A stretch of 64,000 bases of DNA from Arthrobacter alpinus. GTDB taxonomy: Bacteria > Actinomycetota > Actinomycetes > Actinomycetales > Micrococcaceae. This document shows, piece after piece, positions 1-9,779 of this stretch. The notes beneath the pieces are model-generated. The model saw only the letters and a list, made by a program, of their open reading frames with translations. It was not told the origin of the DNA and ran no database searches. The stretch spans positions 2,108,001 through 2,172,000 of the forward strand of contig NZ_CP013200.1 in assembly GCF_001445575.1 (NCBI RefSeq), read 5' to 3'. The translations under genes were made by a program, and so were the position numbers. Positions within the stretch are counted from its first letter, which is position 1, and each line of letters begins with the position of its first letter.

Positions 1-2385
1 GCATTCGCGCTCACCTTCAATCATGTGCACGAGCACAGATATGGCATCGCTGAAAGATACTACGAACCGCTGGGGATCCCCGACGGCCTTAAGCACATGC
101 CGCCGCCGATCGTGCAAGCACTACTTGTCCTTTCGGGGCTCGCGCCGCTGGGCTGGGACGCCGAGGAGCTCGACTGGATGCTGTCCCACGTGCCTTACTC
201 CCGCTACATTTTTCCGTCTTGGCGCAATGCTTTTCACGGGCCGATCGCCTCGCTGGAGCCCGCTGAACGCCGGAAAATCCCAACGGCGACCCGCCGGATG
301 GAAGAAATGCTGCTCGTTGACTTCCCTGAAGGGCCAGGGCTCCATCTGGAAGTCCGAAAATTCAATGAACTGCTGCTTGAGGACGACAAAGAAGACGGCC
401 GCATCCCGCTGCAATACGTGACAGATAGGGACGACATCGGCCCGCAGGTAAGCATGGTCATCCGGCCTATCATGCCCGAATACCAATCCGCCCACCTGCT
501 TCTCTTCATGAGCGAGCTGACCGGCCCGAAGCCCACGATGAAGTGGAAACGAGCCGCGGAAACGCACGTCGCGCAGCAGCCCGCGGTACTGCTGGTCGCC
601 CGCGCTCTGGTCGGCTTGGCTGCGGACCGGACACCGACGGCGGACCGTGGCGAGATCTCATGCCTTACCCCGCACTCCGGGGCAATCCTGCGCGCATCCC
701 TCTGGCTGCTTGCCCTCCAGCCGGATGCGCCCGCAGATATCAGCCTCATTCGTGATGCGGCCGCCTACTTGGGGGCCGGCCACAACGGCAGGAACGGACT
801 CTGCCGTTCCACAACCGGGGCCAACGCCGGGGTGGAAGTGCTGCTGGAGATCGCCAGGAGCCATGTGGACGCCACCACGGAAGTCGTCGGCGCTCTGACC
901 CGGATCCGGGATGTGGTCAAAAACAAGAACCTGCACAAACGCCTTGTCAAAGTCGTCGACCAGCTCTCCGCTGAACGAGGTATCACTCCCTCGGAGCTGC
1001 TGGAAACAGCCGTTCCTGATCTGGGACTGGATTCGGAGGGCGCCAAAACCTTCGCAATCGACGGGTACACGGCAAGGGTTGCGCTCACTCAGGGAGCAAG
1101 GGGGCCCGCAGTAGCTCTGACCTGGTTCACTGTGGGTGACGAACCAGTGCCGGAGCCGGCCAAGCTAAAGAACACCCCGGAGCGGGACACTGTAAAACGG
1201 GCGATAAGCGAAGCAAGGAATGTCTTGGCCAGCCAGTGTCGCCGGATCGAACGGCTCATGGCTTACGACCGAGTGTGGACAGGCGCCGACTTCCGGAGCC
1301 GCTACCTGGAACACCCTGTCGTTGGAACCATCGCGCGCGGCCTGCTGTGGACCATCACCTCGCAGGAAAGCGAAAATTCTGGGTACCCTCGGCGTGCAGA
1401 CGGCGCTATCAGCTGGGAACTGGTTGATGCGGAAGGCAAGGCACACCGTATCGCCGACGACGCCGTCGTCGTGCTTTGGAAACCTTGGGAACGGAGTACC
1501 GGGGAAGTGCGCTCCTGGCGCTCATATCTCATCGAGCACCGGCTAAGGCAACCGTTCAGGCAGGTATACCGGGAACTCTATTTGCTGACGCCCGCTGAGC
1601 GAGAGACCAGACAGTACTCCAACCGGTTCGCGGCACACGTCCTTGATTATCCGCGGATGCAGGCCATTGTGAAGGAGCGCGGCTGGCATGGCACACAACT
1701 GGGACCTTGGGACGGCGGGCAGGACACCCAGCTGTATGTTGAGTTCGCCGATGAGCGGCTCAGGGCGGGGTTCAGTATCGAACTTCTCGAGCTCGACGAA
1801 GACCGCGCATCCCTGTGCTCAACCAACAGGTTATGGTTCGAGCGACTCATTGCCCCGGACACTTGGGAGTCCGTAGACCTGAATGATGTACCGCGTGGGG
1901 CATTCAGCGAAGCGATGCGTGACGTTGACCTATTTACCTCAGTGGCTGCAATCGCACCGGACCCGGACTGGACCGACCATCCGAACGGCCAAGTCAGGGA
2001 ATACTGGAGCGCTTCGCACACAGCGGCACTCTCGGAATCCGCGCAGGTGCGCCATGAGTATCTAAGCAAAATCCTTCCCCACACGATTTTGTCCGCATGC
2101 TGCCAGCTGACCGACCGCCATCTCATCGTGCGCGGCACCTATCGCTCGTACAAGATCCATCTCGGATCGGGGAACATCCTGATGGAACCTGACGATTCGT
2201 ATCTATGCATCGTGCAAGCGCCCAGAGCGCGGTCCGAACGCATCTTCCTGCCCTTCGAGGAAAGGGCTGGGAGATTGGGAACGATCCTATCCAAGGCCTT
2301 CATGCTCATGAACGACCACAGGATCACGGATCCATCCATCCTCAGCCAAATTCATGGAGCCCGGCCAAGGACGACAGGCTCTTGA
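1..2385 (+). CDS. DUF4132 domain-containing protein (5' end outside window)
   Basis: The frame is open from base 1 and the first in-frame ATG is at 25, so the true start probably lies upstream and this is the C-terminal part (about 795 codons visible). A block around residues 520-560 (counting from the ATG) with ELYLLTPAERET then YSNRFAAHVLDYPRM matches the conserved core of DUF4132/MolR-type proteins. The last 110 residues (YLSKILPHTILSACCQLTDR onward, with IVRGTYRSYKIHLGSGN) fit the C-terminal module usually found with it. No membrane segment or signal peptide is seen, so it is probably cytoplasmic. The biochemical role of the family is not established; some members sit with WGR or MoxR-type genes. 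No partner gene follows: about 600 bp of non-coding DNA separates it from an att-like repeat. Confidence 0.8.
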   Translation, partial: AFALTFNHVHEHRYGIAERYYEPLGIPDGLKHMPPPIVQALLVLSGLAPLGWDAEELDWMLSHVPYSRYIFPSWRNAFHGPIASLEPAERRKIPTATRRMEEMLLVDFPEGPGLHLEVRKFNELLLEDDKEDGRIPLQYVTDRDDIGPQVSMVIRPIMPEYQSAHLLLFMSELTGPKPTMKWKRAAETHVAQQPAVLLVARALVGLAADRTPTADRGEISCLTPHSGAILRASLWLLALQPDAPADISLIRDAAAYLGAGHNGRNGLCRSTTGANAGVEVLLEIARSHVDATTEVVGALTRIRDVVKNKNLHKRLVKVVDQLSAERGITPSELLETAVPDLGLDSEGAKTFAIDGYTARVALTQGARGPAVALTWFTVGDEPVPEPAKLKNTPERDTVKRAISEARNVLASQCRRIERLMAYDRVWTGADFRSRYLEHPVVGTIARGLLWTITSQESENSGYPRRADGAISWELVDAEGKAHRIADDAVVVLWKPWERSTGEVRSWRSYLIEHRLRQPFRQVYRELYLLTPAERETRQYSNRFAAHVLDYPRMQAIVKERGWHGTQLGPWDGGQDTQLYVEFADERLRAGFSIELLELDEDRASLCSTNRLWFERLIAPDTWESVDLNDVPRGAFSEAMRDVDLFTSVAAIAPDPDWTDHPNGQVREYWSASHTAALSESAQVRHEYLSKILPHTILSACCQLTDRHLIVRGTYRSYKIHLGSGNILMEPDDSYLCIVQAPRARSERIFLPFEERAGRLGTILSKAFMLMNDHRITDPSILSQIHGARPRTTGS

Positions 2386-3002
2386 GGGTAGGCCGGGGCC
2401 GATCGGGTTCGGCACCTTCATAGCTGTGAGTGGACTGCCGGTCCTTCGGGACGAGATCGAACAGCGATAAAGGTCGTCTAAGTGAGGATTTGATCGCTTC
2501 GTACTTTGCGAACGCTCGATGGTGTATTAGCGCACTGCAGAGGATCCGCTTTCGGATTGTTGAGAGGCGTCCCGCAGAGCCCAAAGTTCCCCTTGTAGGA
2601 CGAGTTGAGAGTCTGGCTGGCGGGAAGGCAATTGCGTTGGGATGGATCTGCCACAGCACGTCGTTGGGCTGGTGGTCCACGGCAGTATCGCCGAATTGCG
2701 AGAGCTGGATGATCGAATCTGCCGCGCTGGGATGCTTGCAGTCTCGAGGGAAGTTCTTGGCTAACCGATGGTCGTCAGTGCCGGGAGTAGGACGATCGGA
2801 GGGCCAATATTTAGGAGCCTCCGGCCAAAGCAGGACTGGCCTTGAAAAACCGCGGATTCCCGCGATTATTCTGCCCGTAGATTGAAAAACGTGACGACAA
2901 TCGGAGGCTGAATCGGCCCTAAGTAAGCCAAAAGCGTGAGCAACTTTTCGATCAAAAACGTGAATAGAACGTGATTCTATCCCTCGCCGCGCCCTGTTGA
3001 AA
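2386..3002. other. Non-coding stretch, no supported gene
   Basis: About 600 bp between the DUF4132 gene and the tRNA-derived repeat. Open frames on both strands have no family resemblance and poor codon use. The long minus-strand frame starts inside the tRNA remnant and is an artefact. No clear promoter or RNA was recognised. Confidence 0.5.
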
Positions 3003-3200
3003 CAGTAAAACCGCAGGTCAGAGGTTCTTTTTGTGCCCCGGACTGGAATCGAACCAGCGACCAAGAGAATCTAGCCATCTGGATTTTGCCTGTTATCGCT
3101 GATTGCCAAAATCCGCGTGTTTCCGCGGTACTTCGTTGTTTCCGAAGGCTATGGCATGTCGCGTATTGCCGTAGTTCTTGGTTGAAAAGGGGGAGTAAAA
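3003..3200 (-). repeat. att-like repeat, copy A, containing a tRNA 3'-end remnant
   Basis: On the minus strand, bases about 3080-3030 read as the 3' end of a tRNA: a T-arm of GCTGG, TTCGATT loop and CCAGT, then acceptor strand CCGGGGC and discriminator A. No anticodon or D arm can be found before it, so it is a fragment of about 45 nt, as left by a tyrosine integrase that uses a tRNA 3' end as attB. The flanks (CCGCAGGTCAGAGG on one side; the stretch ending in GTTGAAAAGGGGGAGTAAAA on the other) recur around 12840-12870 plus 15504-15675, where an IS21-type element splits the copy. This is probably an att scar of an integrative element; tRNA identity was not determined. Confidence 0.65.
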
Positions 3201-3411
3201 GGGGAGTGGAGACTTTTCGCTCCCGATATTCTTTTTGGAATTGGCGCCCATTGTCGTAGAAAGAGGCTTGTCAAAGTTTGGCCACGACGCAGCGTACGCC
3301 GCCAACTGTTCTCACCATTTTACGCCTCAAGGCCGGGACAAGGTGATGCCAAATGTTCACTGCGGCGAAACGTCTAAACCACGAATATGAGATTGCTTGA
3401 TGGTTCCTCGT

Positions 3412-4713
3412 TCAGGGGACTTCGGGATTCAACGGCAGGTCGCGGATCTGCGTATCAGGGGTCCAGCCGGCCACTGCTGCCGTGATTACTGAATCATCCG
3501 CACCCGGAGTTACTACTACGGTTCCGCCTGGGCCAAGTGCATCGATGACCGCGTCGTCGACCGGCGTGAAAGAAACTCGGCTAGTAACGATCGGTCGAGC
3601 GAGGACGAATGACCGGTCCGCCAACGAGATTGTCGGTTGTTCGATCGCGACTGGAGAGTGTTCGCCGCGAGAGACTGCTCGAATTTCACTCTTTGCCGCC
3701 TCGATCTGTTCGGGGGTAGCGTCTTCAGGAATGGTCATCGAAATCTCCTGCCACTTACCGATGTGCGCTTTTCCTCCATAAATGGCGACGAAGGACTCGA
3801 AACGTGCGAACTGGCCAAGTAGCATTTCCATAATGTCGGGCATGACAAGATTCATCGTGGCACTCGCCTGGAGGGAGACCAGACCCGCCGCGACTGGTCG
3901 ATAGTGAGTCAAGAGTGACGAGGGAGTCGTCAGGCCTCCTCCCTTCAGCATCTGCGCGCCGGTCATCATCTCAATGAAGAAGCTGTCAGCAGGATCGATA
4001 GAAGAAATCAACTCAATCTCGGCGAGCACGTCTGCTGGATCGTTTCCGTCGACATTGCCGACTGCGAAATTAACCTTGGGGTTTTTGCCATTCTTGTCGT
4101 CCCGCAACTCGAATGTAAGTAGTTGTGCAGGCGTGGTTGCATGCAGTCGCATCCAGCCTGTTGACGCCCCACTCGTCGCAGTGACTCCAGTAAGTGGAAT
4201 CGAAATTTTGGTCGCTCCGTCGGTGTCGACGACTCGAAGAAGGAGGTCCGGGCGACGAGAGCCCTCCGCGAGCATGACACTCAACAGCGACTCTTCGTTG
4301 ACTTCGCCGGCGAACGGGCCTCCGGATTGAACGGTTCTTGCACTTGCGTCAGTGAATGGGACACCCCACTCTCTCCAAAGCTTCACAGACTCGTACATCT
4401 CGGTGCCGGGCGGGTCAAGGAAGGTGACCCGGGTAGAAAGCGGCTCAAGCTCAGCAGCCTGGGCATGAGCCGGCTGTGTCGCCGCGGCCTCCGCTGCCGA
4501 TTCAAGGACAGCTACAGCCGTTTCCCTGGCGTCTTCATGGTTCAGTCCCCATGCGACGCCTTCGAGGATAACGTGCTCAAGAGTCAGCTTCGTCAGGGAG
4601 CTCTGTCCATCGAGGGCATGGCCCGCGTTGGTCGTGGCTTCGAATAGTAGAAATGTCGGTGCCGTATCGTAGAGCGGGGATAGCATAATTTCCCCGCCCT
4701 TGCCGATGAGGAT
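3412..4713 (-). pseudogene. HipA-type kinase, C-terminal fragment with unusual extension
   Basis: This is the 3' part of a gene split by the IS3-type element at 4714-5967. Joined to the 5' part at 5968-6780, minus one copy of the 3-bp target duplication, it restores the HipA motif GNGDAHSKNYS followed by GGEIMLSPLYDTAPT without loss of frame. The first ~80 residues match the HipA C-terminal lobe. The remaining ~350 residues (from about LEPLSTRVTFLDPPGTEMYE) resemble nothing I recognise and make the reconstructed protein about 703 residues, against roughly 440 for typical HipA. It could be a natural fusion or a deletion that joined HipA to a neighbouring gene. Because of the IS, the fragment is unlikely to make an active kinase. 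Confidence 0.75.
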
Positions 4714-4780
4714 GGGACTGCCCCGGCTTTGCTTGACTCCTGACTTGTGAGGATACGTTCCTTGCAGCAAGGATATTGAT

Positions 4781-5065
4781 ATGCCTAAGCCTTTTCCCGC
4801 CGAGTTCCGCCGCGATGTTGTTTCCGTGGCTCGCAAGCATGAAGCACCGATCGCTCAGATCGCTAGGGATTTCGGGATCTCCGAGGCCACTCTGCATAAC
4901 TGGCTCAAGAAAGCCGATATCGAGGACGGCACCCGCCCGGGTGTAAGCGCTGTTGAGGCGGCCGAGCTGCGGGATGTGAAGAAACGCATCCGGCTGCTGG
5001 AGCAGGAGAATGAGATCCTGCGTCGGGCCGCAGCGTTCTTCGCCCGGGAGCTGCCCCCAAAATGA
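4781..5065 (+). CDS. IS3-family transposase OrfA
   Basis: This 94-residue protein has an N-terminal helix-turn-helix (PFPAEFRRDVVSVAR, then IAQIARDFGISEATLHNWL) and a C-terminal leucine-zipper-like coiled coil (VKKRIRLLEQENEILRRAAA), the usual OrfA layout. Its stop overlaps the orfB ATG (ATGA at 5062-5065), and orfB lies in the -1 frame, as in IS3 elements that make an OrfAB fusion by programmed frameshifting. OrfA binds the terminal inverted repeats. It looks intact. Confidence 0.93.
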   Translation: MPKPFPAEFRRDVVSVARKHEAPIAQIARDFGISEATLHNWLKKADIEDGTRPGVSAVEAAELRDVKKRIRLLEQENEILRRAAAFFARELPPK

Positions 5066-5925
5066 CGTTCCCGCTGGTCCTTGATCTTGCCGCGGACGGA
5101 GTCCCCGTCGCGGTGGCCTGCCGGGTGCTCGGCTTCTCCAAGCAAGCCTTCTACGCATGGAAGGCGGCTCCGGTGACGGACCGGGATTGGGCTGATGCGC
5201 ATCTGATCAACGCCGCGCTAGATGTCCATCGCGACGACCCGGCGTTCGGGTACCGGTTCATTGCTGACGAGTTGAAGGACCAGGGACTGGCTGCGGGTGA
5301 GAACCGGGTCCAGCGCCTGTGCAGCAGCCAGCGAATCTGGTCCGTGTTCGCCAAGAAACGCGGCCTGACGCGCAAAGCGGGCCCGCCCGTCCATGACGAC
5401 CTGGTCAAGCGGGACTTCACCGCAACGGCACCCAACCGGCTGTGGTTGACGGACATCACCGAGCACCGCACCGATGAGGGCAAGCTGTACCTGTGCGCAA
5501 TCAAGGACGTGCATTCGAATCGAATTGTCGGCTACTCGATTGATTCACGCATGAAGGCGTCTCTGGCCGTTGCAGCTCTGCGCAACGCGGTGTCGCTAAG
5601 GTCGCCACAGGGGGCGGTGGTGCATTCGGATCGTGGCTCTCAATTTCGTTCCAACGCCTTCGTCCGGACCCTGAAGAGCAACGGGCTGACTGGGTCGATG
5701 GGGCGGGTGGGTGCGTGTGCTGACAATGCCGCCATGGAGTCATTTTTTGCGCTGCTGCAGAAGAACGTTCTGGACCGGCAGCGCTGGTCCACGCGGCAGG
5801 AACTGCGGCTGGCAATCGTGACCTGGATCGAGAAAACCTACCACCGGAAACGCCGACAACGACGACTTGGCCGGCTAACACCGATCGAGTTTGAGACAAT
5901 GAATACCGGCCTCGAAGCCGCCTAG
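5062..5925 (+). CDS. IS3-family transposase OrfB (DDE catalytic subunit)
   Basis: The 287-residue protein has an HTH_21-like N-terminus (HRDDPAFGYRFIADEL) and an rve integrase core with the DDE triad visible: WLTDITEH (first D), VVHSDRGSQF (second D) and NAAMESFFALLQKN (E). It catalyses cut and joining of the IS ends and is translated in the -1 frame relative to orfA, with an overlapping start. Full length and apparently functional, so the element may still move. Confidence 0.94.
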   Translation: MTFPLVLDLAADGVPVAVACRVLGFSKQAFYAWKAAPVTDRDWADAHLINAALDVHRDDPAFGYRFIADELKDQGLAAGENRVQRLCSSQRIWSVFAKKRGLTRKAGPPVHDDLVKRDFTATAPNRLWLTDITEHRTDEGKLYLCAIKDVHSNRIVGYSIDSRMKASLAVAALRNAVSLRSPQGAVVHSDRGSQFRSNAFVRTLKSNGLTGSMGRVGACADNAAMESFFALLQKNVLDRQRWSTRQELRLAIVTWIEKTYHRKRRQRRLGRLTPIEFETMNTGLEAA

Positions 5926-5967
5926 AAACACTAAACCCCGAGAGTCAATGAAACCCGGGGCAGTCCC

Positions 5968-6780
5968 GATCGAGTAGTTTTTTGAGTGTGCGTCCCCGTT
6001 TCCAATTAACAAGTTGAAGGTCACGGCTCGAAGTAAGTCGCGTTTGAACTCTTCCTCGTCAATGCTGTGAGGTGCTGCTATGGTCACCAGCCGGGTCAGG
6101 CGGGACGGTAATCCGGCCTGACTTTCTTCAAAAACATCGACTTCGTCAAGTGCAAGCGCCTGGAAGAAGTCTTCACTGTGCAGGACTTCGCCGCCGGGGG
6201 ATAAGTCGAATCGCGTTACGATCAGCGCTTCACGCCCAGCAAGGGTCTCAATGTAAGCCTCCGCAGCTCTTAGACCTGCGGTTCGGGCAACTCGAAGGGC
6301 CCATTCCTCAGAGGGAAGCAGATGAGGGCCAGTGTAGTCTGACGGCCTGACGGTCTTGACGAGATGGGTTGCCGGCAAGTTGTTACCAGGCAGCGCCCAT
6401 TCGTCTCCATTTCGCCTCAACATAACGGTGGACTCGATTGCGATCGCGAGGTCCTGATCTGTCAACGTGAGCGATTCGGGAAGCGCCTCGGCGAACTCAC
6501 CAGCGGGGCGCACCTGGACGGCCCCGGTGATACCTATTGTTGGCTTAGATCGGGCAATATCCCCAGGCAACAGTTTGTCAAAGTAGAGAGATACTTGCGG
6601 CCCGCCGATGGGTATGTCTGAGACAGGAAGAGACAAGGACAGGCAGGGAGAGTTTACACCGTATTCAGAGACGACGTCCGCGTCGTATTGAAAAGACAGA
6701 TCTGCATCGGAACGGGAAAGTACACCAACGTGGCGAGAATGGAGAAACACCTCGAATTTTGTACTCACCACTTGATCCAA
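5968..6780 (-). pseudogene. HipA-type kinase, N-terminal fragment (interrupted by IS3-type element)
   Basis: The gene begins with ATG at 6780. It has the HipA N-terminal subdomain (FEVFLHSRHVGVLSR, then NSPCLSLSLPVSD), a HipA_C kinase part (ALPGNNLPATHLVK, EEWALRVARTAGL) and the catalytic-loop motif LLIGNGDAHSKNYS, directly after which the IS starts. I do not see the S-x-AGAQ-x-K segment that normally carries the regulatory serine, so the protein may have been degenerate before insertion. No HipB-like antitoxin gene is found upstream; that space holds transposase debris. HipA kinases phosphorylate glutamyl-tRNA synthetase in characterised cases. The interrupted state suggests loss of function. 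Confidence 0.8.
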
Positions 6781-7015
6781 AGGTGGCGAATTCTGTGGAT
6801 TTGAGCGGCTTCACTGTAGAGGGCGCGACCCGAGGCGGTTGTGTCGAGACGGCCCAAAGGGCTGGGAACGGTAGGTAATAGCATGCGTTGATCATTTCAC
6901 CAATACGGCTCCAGAACTGTCCCAGATCCTTGACACACCTCAATCTAGCCTGAGGCGCACTGGGTCTGATTGAAGCTCGTGTTATTCGATTCCGACCGGT
7001 TATTTCGCGGGCGGC

Positions 7016-7231
7016 CTAGACACCACAGAACGTGTCGTCGAACTCGGCAAGTGGCACGTCGCCGAGGTAGGCGTTGAGGCACTGCGTTTTGTACCAGGGC
7101 GCCCATCCGGGCTTCGCGAGTTCGAGGTCCTCGACTGTCTTCTGCGGCCCGGACCTTGCCAGGCCGCGGACGAGCTCGGTTTTGTGATGGTTGTTTACTG
7201 TGTCGGCCAGGGCGTTGTCGTTGCTTTAACC
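7016..7231 (-). pseudogene. IS3-family OrfB remnant, C-terminal ~70 codons
   Basis: Read on the minus strand from about 7231 to the TAG at 7016-7018, the frame gives NDNALADTVNNHHKTELVRG, then TVEDLELAKPGWAPWYKTQ and a tail with YLGDVPLAEFDD. This is the end of an IS3-group OrfB different from the one at 5062. The rest of the element is missing on both sides. It is non-functional debris between the hipA-like gene and the next cargo gene. Confidence 0.7.
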
Positions 7232-7512
7232 GGCTAATAATCGGTGGTGCTGCGCCATAACCGGACGCTCCGTCTGATGGAAGAGCCTCAACGCTTGAGA
7301 CCATCAATTCCACGCCGGAAACAAAGTCCCGCCCCGCCATGACTTCAAAGAACCCATCCACCACTACCCTCCGACCCTGGCAGGCAACGCAAGACCACAG
7401 ACACCCACAGCCAGGCTGCCAAGCCAATCGCGATCTAGACACTGACGATTCGTGCAGGACTGTGCGCGGAGGTGAACGTTTCGATGTCACACCTCCCAGG
7501 TATGGTCAAACC

Positions 7513-8400
7513 ATGTACAACACAACAGGGACCCTCAGCAAGGACGTCAAAGACCCGAAGACCTCAATTGGTCAATACCTCCGAGTCACCTTTCCTAACA
7601 TGAAGCCGCTACAGACTGAATACAAGGAGCTTGCTGGCGGTCTTGTCGTCGACTCGATGGGCGCCAACGCGGGTACCGTTGGGACTGCGTTCGATCTAGT
7701 CATTCGTCTAATGATCAAACCGGATGTTACCCCGAAGTCAACACTCGCTCTCTACCCCTTCAACACGACCTATCACTAGGTTGTGAACGATCTGGCTAGC
7801 ATCGCTGGTCGGTCAGACGATGAAGAGCTGGCCACTCGGGCCGTCTGGGCACTCGCCCTTTGCGTCAATGCGTACCGGGCGGGTCCTGCATGGGCTCCGC
7901 TTGATCCAGATTTGGTGGACAGCGGCAACTTTTTCGTCGACACGATGCTTGAGCAAGCCGACGATAACGCTGTCGCCGAGCTACTCGCATTGAAAAAACT
8001 GGCCGAATTACGTCTGATTCCAAAACTTGCTGGCCCGTTTAGCCTTGGCCCAACATTTGAACTTTCCAAGCCCGGCGCTTCCCAGCGAATCGGAGCTGAA
8101 GCCGACCTCGTGGCAGGAGGTCTACTACTGGACATTAAGACTATTCTTGCCCCCAAGAACAGGGCAGGACTTCGTCCAGATGTGCTTAAGCCCGATAGCG
8201 TCTATCAGCTTCTGGGCTATGCGCTACTGGATTACTCCAATCAATACAACATCGAACAGCTCGGCATTTACTCGGCTCGTTACGGATCGCTGATCGAGTG
8301 GCCACTCGAGCGGGCCACCTCGCTTCTGTCCGGCGGGAAGTTCGATCTCTCCGTAGCGCGCCAAGAAGTCTGGGACCTAATGCAGCAAGAACTGGCCTAG
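7513..8400 (+). pseudogene. PD-(D/E)XK nuclease-like protein with in-frame amber codon
   Basis: From ATG 7513 the frame runs 88 codons to TAG at 7777-7779 and then continues in the same frame, open to 8400 (295 codons in all). The second part contains RIGAEADLVAGGLLLDIKT followed by YQLLGYALLDY and IEQLGIYSARYG, a pattern typical of PD-(D/E)XK nucleases (acid, then D-x-K, then a glutamine helix). A GTG at 7783 could restart translation, but no ribosome-binding site precedes it. The unchanged frame on both sides of the stop argues for one gene with a nonsense mutation (or suppressed amber) rather than two genes. Biological role unknown; the position next to other islet genes suggests accessory or defence cargo. 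Confidence 0.6.
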
Positions 8401-8443
8401 TACACCACATCTGTATTGAACCTGCGACTATGAGGGGGAGAAG

Positions 8444-9691
8444 TTGAGCAACAAAAAGTTGAAAGACTTATGTACGGCACGTTTTGCTGTTGTGGACGGA
8501 GGCGGGCGACGATCGCGAGAGTGGAAGCTGTGGACGTACGCATCCAGCCGTCCGTCAGATGAAGTCTACTTAGCTCCCAGAGACTGCGGTGAATCCCTGA
8601 AGATCAGCATGCATTCAAAGGGTGAAAGTCAACTCGGCCTCGGGCCCAATATGCGAGGGCAATTGGCTTCGATTGACCGTCACGCTTTGGACCGATGGAG
8701 GGATAGCAACAACGGCGAAAAATGGAGAATCGCTTATGGTCTCTACTTCCCGTACGCAGAACTTCGTGATGGACCAACGCTTGAGTCTGGGAGCTTCAGG
8801 GTTCCAGTATCGAAGGCCAGTGAATGCACGCTAATGCTTGTAGTCATCTCCGAAGAAAAAACCGGTCCCAGTGCACTCATTTCAGCGTTGAGCAGTACAG
8901 GCGACTTCTCACTAGTTGCTAGGTTGCCCAGGGCTTCAGGCGGTGAGGTGTACCTGCTAGCCGGTGAAATCCCAAACCCTTCCACAGCAATCGCAAATGC
9001 CAAGAAATTGCTCACGATGCCTAGCAAGATATGGGAGCTCCCGTACGCCATGGGGACGGATCGAGCCTTCGCTGCATATTTCGACGTACATCCAATGACA
9101 AGACAACGATTCGCCCTCGAGATTGCCCTTGACGAATTTGTTGTGCCCAAGGCGCCGCTGGTCTATGAGAAGTTCAGGGGAACTGTAAGTGCTTGGAATG
9201 CTGTGCTACTGGCTCAAAAACCAGAAGTGTGCAGCCTCTTATGCATCGAAAAGGACGGAACAGAGAGAATATACGTCAACCAAGGCATGCGCTGTAGTCA
9301 CGAAAATCTCTTCACCCGTGCGCATGATGTGCTTGACGCCTTCCACAACGATGGACCAGATCGCGGTTGGACGAAGAGAAACGACGGTGTTTGGATGACC
9401 CGCCTCGTCTCGCCGAAGCTAGCGGAACGCCAATGGGCAGCCGATCCGGACGGACGTTCCACGGGTCTTCCAGGATGGACCTACAAGGGGCCGCAGGAAG
9501 GCCACTTCATACCGGAGGATGTTGAGCGAAACATTCGCGAAAACACATTGTCAGAGGCAATTTGCATCACAGGTGGGCATATTCTCTACGACGTGAGTAG
9601 GCCCCAGCCGTTGCTTCGGATTGGCTATTTTGACGAACAGCTAATCCCTCGAGAGCATCAATTCTATTCAAGTACCTCAGTAGAAGGCTGA
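8444..9691 (+). CDS. Uncharacterised 415-residue protein (W-x-W / S-x-H family)
   Basis: TTG start at 8444 is preceded by a strong GGGGGAG ribosome-binding site, 43 bp after the preceding gene. The N-terminal 60 residues (EWKLWTYASSRPSDEVYL, then ESLKISMHSKG) share a spaced pattern with the gene at 25847-26464 (GGWRVWCTGEDTYI, then TWKTSLHG): W-[KR]-[LV]-W, an acidic-x-Y, then K-x-S-x-H. That points to a common uncharacterised domain. The rest has no motif I recognise, and no membrane segment or signal is seen. The next gene (9780) seems to be a distant relative, so the two may work together. No function assigned. Confidence 0.65.
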   Translation: MSNKKLKDLCTARFAVVDGGGRRSREWKLWTYASSRPSDEVYLAPRDCGESLKISMHSKGESQLGLGPNMRGQLASIDRHALDRWRDSNNGEKWRIAYGLYFPYAELRDGPTLESGSFRVPVSKASECTLMLVVISEEKTGPSALISALSSTGDFSLVARLPRASGGEVYLLAGEIPNPSTAIANAKKLLTMPSKIWELPYAMGTDRAFAAYFDVHPMTRQRFALEIALDEFVVPKAPLVYEKFRGTVSAWNAVLLAQKPEVCSLLCIEKDGTERIYVNQGMRCSHENLFTRAHDVLDAFHNDGPDRGWTKRNDGVWMTRLVSPKLAERQWAADPDGRSTGLPGWTYKGPQEGHFIPEDVERNIRENTLSEAICITGGHILYDVSRPQPLLRIGYFDEQLIPREHQFYSSTSVEG

Positions 9692-9779
9692 GGACATCCG
9701 CATGCTGTTGAGCTGCATCGTCGGCCCCTACAGCGTCGAATAAGGAGAAGGATTCAAGATTTCCAGTAACAAGCCGACA

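Larger units (their letters stand above)
4714..5967 (+). mobile_element. IS3-family insertion sequence, complete (1254 bp)
   Basis: Ends are imperfect inverted repeats: GGGACTGCCCCGGCTTTGCT at the left, and a right end that reads GGGACTGCCCCGGGTTTCAT on the opposite strand. A 3-bp target duplication, GAT, lies at 4711-4713 and 5968-5970, as expected for IS3-family elements. The element carries overlapping orfA and orfB and interrupts a HipA-type gene. Two 51-bp derivatives made only of its two ends occur at 26714-26764 and 28150-28200. Confidence 0.93.

Noticed and set aside
2342..3064. Minus-strand 240-codon frame
   Set aside because: It begins inside the tRNA remnant (VAGSIPVRGTK-type peptide, a well-known artefact of translating tRNA genes) and has no family resemblance.
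3030..3080. Functional tRNA gene
   Set aside because: Only the T-arm and 3' acceptor strand can be folded; no anticodon or D arm precedes them on the minus strand.
6945..7490. Minus-strand 181-codon frame
   Set aside because: It runs in the wrong frame over the IS3 OrfB remnant; the real remnant frame (7016-7231) has recognisable motifs.
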